From the NCBI RefSeq assembly GCF_001557325.1, contig NZ_LSJS01000094.1, forward strand, positions 1 through 24,540: a stretch of 24,540 bases of DNA, read 5' to 3'. Below are positions 1-5,407 of the stretch, in pieces (within the stretch, counting starts at the first letter, position 1; each line of letters opens with the position of its first letter). Under the pieces are notes generated by a model. It had not been told where the DNA came from, ran no database searches, and saw only the letters and a list, made by a program, of their open reading frames with translations. This DNA comes from Erythrobacter donghaensis (lineage in GTDB: Bacteria > Pseudomonadota > Alphaproteobacteria > Sphingomonadales > Sphingomonadaceae). Position numbers and translations under genes: made by a program.

Positions 1-554
1 GGGTGGAGCTCCCCGCCGAGGTCGCCGATCTGCCCAAGCTGGGCTTCTTCCCCGGATCGACCATCGGCAACATGATCGCCCGCACCGCGACCGATCTCTT
101 GCGCACCATGCGCGCAACCCTGGGCGAGGGCGCGATGCTGTTGATCGGGATGGATCTGGTCAAGGACGAAGACGTCCTGCTCGCCGCCTATGATGACGCC
201 GCCGGCGTGACGGCGGCGTTCAATCTCAACCTGCTGGCGCGGATCAACCGCGAGCTCGATGGCGACATTCCGCTCGACGCCTTCGCCCACGAGGCGCGCT
301 GGAACGATCCCTTCGCGCGGATCGAGATGCATCTGGTGGCGAAGCACGACGTCGCCTTCACCGTCAGCGGGCGGCGCTTCGCCATGGCAGCGGGTGAGAG
401 CATCCACACCGAGAACAGCCACAAGTTCACCAAGCGCTCGGGGCTGATGCTGCTTGCAGCCGCCGGGTGGGAGCCGCTCGCGCGCTGGACCGACGAGGCG
501 CGGCAATTCTCGCTGGTGCTGGCCGAATCCCGCCCTGCGCGCTCGGCTCCCTGA
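1..554 (+). CDS. egtD: L-histidine N-alpha-methyltransferase (EgtD family), C-terminal part
   Basis: This is the last ~183 residues of an EgtD-type SAM-dependent methyltransferase (family length about 320), so the start lies left of the window. Family members trimethylate the alpha-amino group of histidine to hercynine, the first step of ergothioneine synthesis, in the cytoplasm. Visible marks are the GFFPGSTIGN segment typical of the family near the left edge, a following LLIGMDLVKD strand, and a C-terminal stretch with HTENSHKF before the GW..L..W..D end region, all in the order expected for the Methyltransf_33 domain. The ORF is open to the left edge; the GTG at position 3 is not a credible start. 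An EgtB-like sulfoxide synthase would be expected just upstream, but that is inference. The flavoprotein gene follows after 31 bp on the same strand. Confidence 0.85.
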   Translation, partial: VELPAEVADLPKLGFFPGSTIGNMIARTATDLLRTMRATLGEGAMLLIGMDLVKDEDVLLAAYDDAAGVTAAFNLNLLARINRELDGDIPLDAFAHEARWNDPFARIEMHLVAKHDVAFTVSGRRFAMAAGESIHTENSHKFTKRSGLMLLAAAGWEPLARWTDEARQFSLVLAESRPARSAP

Positions 555-585
555 AACCCTTGGCGTCCCCGTGCGTTGGCGCGGG

Positions 586-1563
586 ATGGACGGACAGGCT
601 GACATTCTCATCATCGGCGGCGGCATGGCGGGGCTTTCCGCCGCCGCCGCCTTCGCAGGAACGGGCGCGCTCGTAACCGTGCTCGACAAGGGCCGCGGCC
701 CCGGCGGGCGGATGGCGGCGCGGCGGGTCGAGATCGGCGGCGAGCAGGTGAGCTTCGATCACGGCGCGCAATATTTCACCGCGCGCGATCCCGCCTTCCG
801 CGCGGCGGTCGCCGGCTGGGAGGCGGCGGGTGTCGCCGTGCGCTGGCCGGCAGCGGGCGAGGAGGCATGGGTCGGCACGCCGGGGATGAACGCCTGCGTC
901 AAGCACATGGCGGCGGATCTTGACGTGCGCTGGAACCTGCGTGCCGAGCGGCTTTGCCGGGAGGGCGCATTTTGGCGGGTGGAGGCAGGCGAGGCGGCTT
1001 TCCGTGCGGCGACCGTGCTGGTCGCCGTCCCTGCCGAACAGGCGGCGGTGCTGCTCTCCGAGGCTGCGCCGGACTTTGCCGCGCGCGCCGCTGCGGTCGT
1101 CTCGGCACCGTGCTGGGCGGTGATGGCGGGCTTTGCTGCGCCGTTGCCGCTCACCGACACTGTCCGCGCGGACACCGGCCCGGTCAGCTGGGCCGCGCGC
1201 AATTCCGCCAAGCCGGGCCGTTCGGGCGCAGAGACCTGGGTGATACATGCAAGCCCGGCGCGCAGCCGTGAACTCATCGATCTCGCCAAGGACGAGGCCG
1301 CGCGCATCCTTCTGGCCGACTTCTTCGAGGTCACCGGCATCGCGCCCGCCGTGCCGCATCACCTCGACGCGCACCGCTGGCTCTACGCCCAACCCGAAGC
1401 CCGCGCTCGGTTGCAAGGGGGCGAGGCCCCCCTCTACGCTTCCCGATTGCGCATCGGCATCGCGGGCGACTGGCTCCACAGCCCGCGCGTCGAGGGGGCC
1501 TGGCTCTCAGGCCACGCGCTGGCGCAAGGCGTGCTTCAGGAGCGGCTCGCCAGCACGTCGTAG
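586..1563 (+). CDS. Renalase-like NAD(P)/FAD-dependent oxidoreductase
   Basis: A 325-residue flavoprotein. The N-terminus carries the FAD-binding dinucleotide fold (ILIIGGGMAGLSAA, then a beta strand ending in LDKGRGPGGRMAARR), followed by DHGAQYFTARDP, which is characteristic of the renalase-like amine-oxidase group (COG3380). The C-terminal FAD-closing segment AGDWLHSPRVEGAWLSG is also typical. Substrate is unknown; bacterial renalases oxidise aberrant isomers of NAD(P)H, but membership of that exact activity is not shown here. No signal peptide is seen, so it is probably cytoplasmic. The ATG at 586 is chosen because the glycine-rich fold begins a few residues later; the frame is open further upstream but would overlap egtD. 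No strong Shine-Dalgarno is seen, which fits translation as part of an egtD transcript. Its 3' end overlaps the convergent FkbM gene by 28 bp. Confidence 0.8.
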   Translation: MDGQADILIIGGGMAGLSAAAAFAGTGALVTVLDKGRGPGGRMAARRVEIGGEQVSFDHGAQYFTARDPAFRAAVAGWEAAGVAVRWPAAGEEAWVGTPGMNACVKHMAADLDVRWNLRAERLCREGAFWRVEAGEAAFRAATVLVAVPAEQAAVLLSEAAPDFAARAAAVVSAPCWAVMAGFAAPLPLTDTVRADTGPVSWAARNSAKPGRSGAETWVIHASPARSRELIDLAKDEAARILLADFFEVTGIAPAVPHHLDAHRWLYAQPEARARLQGGEAPLYASRLRIGIAGDWLHSPRVEGAWLSGHALAQGVLQERLASTS

Positions 1564-2345
1564 TGGTGGCCGCGCCCGTACTTGGCAAAGCGCGTGAAGC
1601 CGGCGGCACGCAGCAGCGCCTCGATCTCCCCCGCGCTCGCCCAGCGGTCATCGACCTCGTAGAAGATCGCCTGCACCCGCGCGAAGCTCGGCGTCTTCGC
1701 AAGTTCGGCGATCACCACCGCCTCCAGCCCCTCGACGTCGATCTTGACGAACATCGGGAGGTCGCCCGCCAGCAGCGGATCGAGCAGGGGCGCATCGATC
1801 GTCTCGATGGTGACGCCGCCCTCTGCATGCTGGCCCTCGCGCCCGGCGAGGCTTGCCGTGCCGGTGTGATCGGGCGCGACGTTGATCGTCACCTCGCCCG
1901 CGCGGTCGGCAATGGCGAGCAGGTGCAGCGCCGTCCGCGCCGCGCCGCCGTTGAGGGCGACATTGGCCGCAAGGCGTGCGTGGGTGGTGGGCACCGGTTC
2001 GAAAGCTATGACCTTGCGGCACCTTGGGTTCTGCGCGGCGATCAGCGAATAGAGCCCCTGATTGGCGCCGATGTCGACGAACACGAAGTCTTCCCGCTGC
2101 CCCAGCAGCAGGTCGGCAAGATCGCGGCCATAGGTGCCGAAGATGCAATAGCGAAAGGTCGTGTCCTGCCAGTTGGGCACCATCAGCACGCCATAGGCCG
2201 AGCGCACCGGGCCATCGGCCCAAGTCGCCATCAGCGGCGACAGCGCAGCGGCCTTGAGCTTGCGCGCGGTCTTGACCACGCCGTAACGCCAGAATGCGGC
2301 AAGATCAGACAAGCGGTCGTCCCTCCAGAAAAGCCGTGATCGCAT
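1536..2345 (-). CDS. FkbM family SAM-dependent methyltransferase
   Basis: About 269 residues with the FkbM-type methyltransferase fold. SAM motif I reads VFVDIGANQGLYSL, followed by the acidic end of beta 2 (VIAFEPVP), the N-A-rich helix (AANVALNGG) and the later FVKIDVEGLEAVVI motif that defines the family. FkbM proteins O-methylate sugars, polyketides or other hydroxyl groups; the acceptor here is unknown. It is the last gene of a three-gene unit with a glycerophosphotransferase-like enzyme and a nucleotidyltransferase, which suggests methylation of a surface glycan. The start is uncertain: ATG at 2345 gives a 41-bp overlap with the upstream gene and a weak ribosome site, whereas TTG at 2312 has GGAGGG eight bases upstream and overlaps the upstream stop by only a few bases. 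TTG may be the true start. Confidence 0.8.
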   Translation of the reverse strand: MRSRLFWRDDRLSDLAAFWRYGVVKTARKLKAAALSPLMATWADGPVRSAYGVLMVPNWQDTTFRYCIFGTYGRDLADLLLGQREDFVFVDIGANQGLYSLIAAQNPRCRKVIAFEPVPTTHARLAANVALNGGAARTALHLLAIADRAGEVTINVAPDHTGTASLAGREGQHAEGGVTIETIDAPLLDPLLAGDLPMFVKIDVEGLEAVVIAELAKTPSFARVQAIFYEVDDRWASAGEIEALLRAAGFTRFAKYGRGHHYDVLASRS

Positions 2346-3474
2346 CGGCTGCCCGCTCGGCCGAGGGGCGCTCGGACTGCGAGAAGGTCGCATCGATCAG
2401 CGCCTGTTGCGTGGGGGCATAGTCGGGATGCGCGGCCACCGCAGCATCTATCGCATCGAGCAGGCCGTCCGCGCTCCCCAGCACCGGCCCGGCCTGCCAG
2501 TGGAGGTAGTTGGGATCGCCGCGCCAGTCGACGCCGTGGCTGTTGAGGAACAGGCATGGGCGGGGACTGCGCAGGAATTCGTAGACCTGACTGCTGACAT
2601 CGCCGAGGTAGATGTCGGCGCGGTTGGTGTAGCTCATGTCGCTGCTCGCGCCGCTGCCGGTATCGATGTGGATGCGGGGCTCGCCCGCGAATTCCGGCCC
2701 GGGCGCACGCACGCGGGCGAGGCTCGGCGGATCGACGGTCACCACGAAACTGCGCTGGAACAGCATCACGTGCGGCGCGAAGATCAGGTTGTAACGGTCC
2801 TGCTGGCGGAAGGCTTCCAGCACCTGCGCGCCATGCTTGAACCAGCTCGACAGCTTGGGCGAGGGGTGGGGGTTGTAGATCACGGTAGGCCGCTCGGGCG
2901 CGGGGAAGCGATCGGCGAAGCGGTTGTGCGCGCACAGATCAAACTTGGGGTAGCCCACCAGCGCGATCTGCTCCGGGTTGAGGCCGGCGTCCGCGATCAG
3001 CCGGTCGCGGATCTTGGGGCCCGAAACCAGCACCAGATCGAACTTCGCGCTCTCGGGATTGAACCCGATCGCCCGGTCGCCTGCGCCGTGGCGGGTGTGG
3101 ATCAGTTTCACGTTGCGCAGCCCGTAACGGGTCTTGAGCAGAAGCGAGGTCTTCTCCGCGACCACCACCGCATCGAAGCTGCGGAAGAAATCGAGGTTGT
3201 CGCGGTAGAGGAGCAGCTTGGTGGCCGGCACAATCCGTTCCAGCACCCCGGCCAGCATTTGCGAGCCGCCGCGCTTCAGCCCTAGCTGCACGAGCTCCAT
3301 GCGCGCGAGCAGCACCGGATCGGCCTGCCGCGCGATCTCGGCGCGCGCACCCTCGCGGGCATAGGCGAGGGTGACGTGATGCTCGCCGCGCCCTGCCAGC
3401 GCCAGCGCGATGGGGAGGCTATGCGCGAGCTGGTGGGTCTGGTCGTGGTTGAACAGGAAGCAGATGCGCTTCAT
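2305..3474 (-). CDS. CDP-glycerol glycerophosphotransferase-like GT-B transferase
   Basis: A 389-residue protein with the two-domain GT-B look of the TagB/TagF (CDP-glycerol:glycerophosphotransferase) superfamily. Supporting segments are an early Rossmann-like half, LIHTRHGAGDRAIG in the middle (the HG motif region), DLVLVSGPKIRDRL, VIYNPHPSPKLSSW, and near the C-terminus DIYLGDVSSQVYEFL followed by PCLFLNSHG, matching the donor-binding D-x-SS region of this family. No signal peptide or membrane helix is seen; it is probably a cytoplasmic or peripheral membrane enzyme adding a glycerol-phosphate-like or glycosyl unit to an envelope polymer. Substrates cannot be read from sequence. Its ATG overlaps the upstream nucleotidyltransferase stop (ATGA at 3471-3474), indicating translational coupling. 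Another GT-B glycosyltransferase family is the main alternative. Confidence 0.7.
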   Translation of the reverse strand: MKRICFLFNHDQTHQLAHSLPIALALAGRGEHHVTLAYAREGARAEIARQADPVLLARMELVQLGLKRGGSQMLAGVLERIVPATKLLLYRDNLDFFRSFDAVVVAEKTSLLLKTRYGLRNVKLIHTRHGAGDRAIGFNPESAKFDLVLVSGPKIRDRLIADAGLNPEQIALVGYPKFDLCAHNRFADRFPAPERPTVIYNPHPSPKLSSWFKHGAQVLEAFRQQDRYNLIFAPHVMLFQRSFVVTVDPPSLARVRAPGPEFAGEPRIHIDTGSGASSDMSYTNRADIYLGDVSSQVYEFLRSPRPCLFLNSHGVDWRGDPNYLHWQAGPVLGSADGLLDAIDAAVAAHPDYAPTQQALIDATFSQSERPSAERAADAITAFLEGRPLV

Positions 3475-4268
3475 GCGCGCGCTGCCCCAAGCAGGCGCTC
3501 GGCGAGCGCATGGTCCTCGGGCTTGTCGACATCGACCCCCATGCGCCCGTCGGACAGCACCACTGGCGCGGCCGACGCGCCCAGCTTCGCACCCGCCGCC
3601 GCCAGCGCCTGCGTGAGCGTCATCCGGCGCAGCAGCAGCTTCACCATCAGAACAGGGCCGAAATGGGCGGCGAGGCGCAGGACGGACTTGCGGTCCGCCT
3701 CGACCTTCTCCCAGAACTTGAGCGCATTGCTCGCCGATGCGCCGGTGAGCGCGAAGAGGTTCGCGCCGGTGAAGGCGCCATCACTGAAGGTCAACCAGGT
3801 GCGCCGGTTGGGGCCGACCGCGCGTTCCAGATTGCCGCGCGCAACGAAGGCGACCGAAACGTCGCTCGTGCCCGCCCCGGCGACGAACTCGGCGATGGTT
3901 GCCGCCGTCAGCATCACGTTGTCGGCGGTGGTCACGAGCAGCGGCAGCCCGATCGCCGGGTCCTCGAGAGCGCCCAGCACCGATCCGCTGATCGTCGGGC
4001 CCGAGACGCGGAAGGCGATCTTCGGTTCCTCAACCGCCCAGGCAAGATCGCGGTGCGCGCGCAGTTCCAGCGTGTTCTGCGCCAGCACCACGATCCGCGC
4101 CACTTGCGGCGCATCGAGCAGCGCCATCAGCACGCGGTTGAGCATCAACTCGCCCGCGACCGGGATCAGCGCCTTCATCTCGGTGCCGAACTGCGCCGCC
4201 ATCGGGTCGATCCCCGGGCGCTGGCCGGCCAGCACCAGCGCGGTCCAGCCGGGCGAGGGATCTGTCAT
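3471..4268 (-). CDS. MobA-like NTP transferase (nucleotidyltransferase)
   Basis: A 265-residue protein beginning with an NTP-transferase fold: WTALVLAGQRPG, a lysine in EMKALIPVAGELMLNRVL, then PLLVTTADNVMLT (the metal-binding D position), and a C-terminal MGVDVDKPEDHALAERLL typical of MobA-like and sugar-phosphate nucleotidyltransferases. The first glycine-rich loop is LAGQRPG rather than the usual LAGG-x-S-x-R, seen as a variant. Family enzymes activate a sugar phosphate, polyol phosphate or cofactor by transferring NMP. Being first in a unit with a CDP-glycerol-type transferase and an FkbM methyltransferase, it may make the activated donor for that transferase, but the nucleotide and substrate are inference. 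Molybdopterin chemistry is an alternative that no neighbour supports. The start ATG at 4268 has an AAGG about ten bases upstream. Confidence 0.72.
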   Translation of the reverse strand: MTDPSPGWTALVLAGQRPGIDPMAAQFGTEMKALIPVAGELMLNRVLMALLDAPQVARIVVLAQNTLELRAHRDLAWAVEEPKIAFRVSGPTISGSVLGALEDPAIGLPLLVTTADNVMLTAATIAEFVAGAGTSDVSVAFVARGNLERAVGPNRRTWLTFSDGAFTGANLFALTGASASNALKFWEKVEADRKSVLRLAAHFGPVLMVKLLLRRMTLTQALAAAGAKLGASAAPVVLSDGRMGVDVDKPEDHALAERLLGAARA

Positions 4269-4412
4269 GCGGGAACGAACCTTGGATCAAGCGGGGAACA
4301 GCCGCTCTCTCCTAGCCGCACTGCGGCTTGTCAAGAAATCCGCATCGCGCGCCGCACACCAAATCCGCAGCTGCGGTCCGGCCCATGCGATGCGACCACA
4401 CGCGGTGCGATC
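4269..4412 (-). promoter_or_regulatory. Intergenic region with probable promoter of the glycan trio
   Basis: This 144-bp gap separates the GH16 stop from the nucleotidyltransferase start, both on the - strand. It holds a perfect TTGACA hexamer on the - strand (4334 down to 4329), followed at once by the inverted repeat AGCCGC-ACT-GCGGCT (4314-4328). A 12-bp perfect palindrome CCGCAGCTGCGG lies at 4365-4376. No convincing -10 hexamer is seen at 16-18 bp from the TTGACA. The palindromes could end the GH16 transcript, but neither has a T tract. Confidence 0.3.
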
Positions 4413-5327
4413 CTACTTTCGCGGCTGGTAGACGCGGACGTAGTCCACTTCCATCCGGGCCGGGAAGGCGGCGTCATCCACGCCCTTCTGCCCGCCCCAG
4501 TTTCCGCCCACGGCGATGTTCAGCAGCAGGTGTTGCGGTTGATCGAACGGCCAGCGCGCCTGCTTGTCGCTTTCCTTCTTGAACAGCAATTTTGGCTGGT
4601 CATCGACACCGAACAGCAGGAAATCGGCCGTCCACAGCAGCTGATACTTGTGCATGGCATCGCAGGCGTCGGGAACCGTGTGGCTCGACGTCTTCTGGGT
4701 TCCGCGCGAAAAGTTGAAGGCGGACGTGTGGATGCTGTGATGGATGACGCCGGGATCGAACCCGACGTGTTCCATGATGTCGATCTCGCCGCCCGCGGGC
4801 CACTTCACGTCCGGATCGGAGGGCAGCATCCAGATCGCGGGCCATGTCCCCCGACCACAGGGGAGCTTCGCCCGGATCTCGAAAAAGCCGTAGGTCCAGT
4901 CCCCGAGACCCTGCGTGATGAGCCGGGCCGAGGTGTATCTCTGCTTGCCCCAATCGGCATAGCGCGCCGACGAGATGTCCTCGAGGTGGGCCTCGATGAC
5001 AAGGCGGCCATTCACCACCCGGGCGTTCTTCTCCCGGCCGGCGGCGTAATATTGCTTCTCGTTGTTGAACCAGCCTTCCTGATTGCGGAAGGTGTCATAT
5101 TTCCACTTTGCCGGATCGGGGAGGCCGGGCGTGTCGAACTCGTCGGACCAGACCAGGGCATAGCCGGCCGGAACCTTGGTCGGCACTGTCTCGCCCGCTT
5201 GCGAGGGTGATGTGTCGGCGACGACCGGGGATGCCGCCTGTTCCTGTTCGGAGCCGCCCGTTTCCTTGAGTGTCCCGGCGAGGGCAGCGATACCGAGAGC
5301 TCCAGCAAGCAAGGTTTTTGCGATCAT
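4413..5327 (-). CDS. Glycoside hydrolase family 16 endo-beta-glucanase (laminarinase-like)
   Basis: A 304-residue secreted hydrolase. An N-terminal hydrophobic segment (residues ~4-19) looks like a Sec signal, followed by a Ser/Glu/Gln-rich linker to about residue 52. The GH16 beta-jelly-roll runs from VWSDEFDTPG (~59) to the end VDYVRVYQ. The catalytic signature GEIDIMEHVG gives Glu181 as nucleophile, Asp183 as helper and Glu186 as acid/base; the E-I-D-I-M-E form with the extra Met is usual for bacterial laminarinases and lichenases. TWPAIWMLP and NIAVGGNWGG are other family blocks. It would cut beta-1,3 or mixed beta-1,3/1,4-glucan internally. No lipobox cysteine is seen, so it may be periplasmic or extracellular. 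It lies 80 bp downstream of the TonB-dependent receptor on the same strand and is probably co-transcribed, with a hairpin between the two. The ATG at 5327 has AGGG about 11 bases upstream, a modest site. Confidence 0.88.
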   Translation of the reverse strand: MIAKTLLAGALGIAALAGTLKETGGSEQEQAASPVVADTSPSQAGETVPTKVPAGYALVWSDEFDTPGLPDPAKWKYDTFRNQEGWFNNEKQYYAAGREKNARVVNGRLVIEAHLEDISSARYADWGKQRYTSARLITQGLGDWTYGFFEIRAKLPCGRGTWPAIWMLPSDPDVKWPAGGEIDIMEHVGFDPGVIHHSIHTSAFNFSRGTQKTSSHTVPDACDAMHKYQLLWTADFLLFGVDDQPKLLFKKESDKQARWPFDQPQHLLLNIAVGGNWGGQKGVDDAAFPARMEVDYVRVYQPRK

Positions 5328-5363
5328 TTCCAGTCAGCCCTTTGCCCAACGCCGTTCAGACGG

Positions 5364-5392
5364 TGCGGCGCCCCTGCAGGAGGGACGCCGCA
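5364..5392 (-). other. Intercistronic hairpin between receptor and GH16 genes
   Basis: A perfect 7-bp inverted repeat TGCGGCG / CGCCGCA encloses a 15-base segment whose outer four positions can pair further on the - strand (TCCC with GGGG, one wobble), giving roughly an 11-bp stem with a 7-base loop. There is no T tract after it, so it is more likely an attenuator or mRNA-stabilising element than a full terminator. Confidence 0.5.
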
Positions 5393-5407
5393 AGCCCGTG
5401 CCCGCGT

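Noticed and set aside
4365..4376. The 12-bp palindrome CCGCAGCTGCGG as a regulator site
   Set aside because: No second copy was noticed near other genes and GC-rich palindromes are common at this composition, so no function is claimed beyond mentioning it.
3510..5210. A 566-codon open frame on the + strand
   Set aside because: It runs antisense through the nucleotidyltransferase and GH16 genes and has no domain features of its own.
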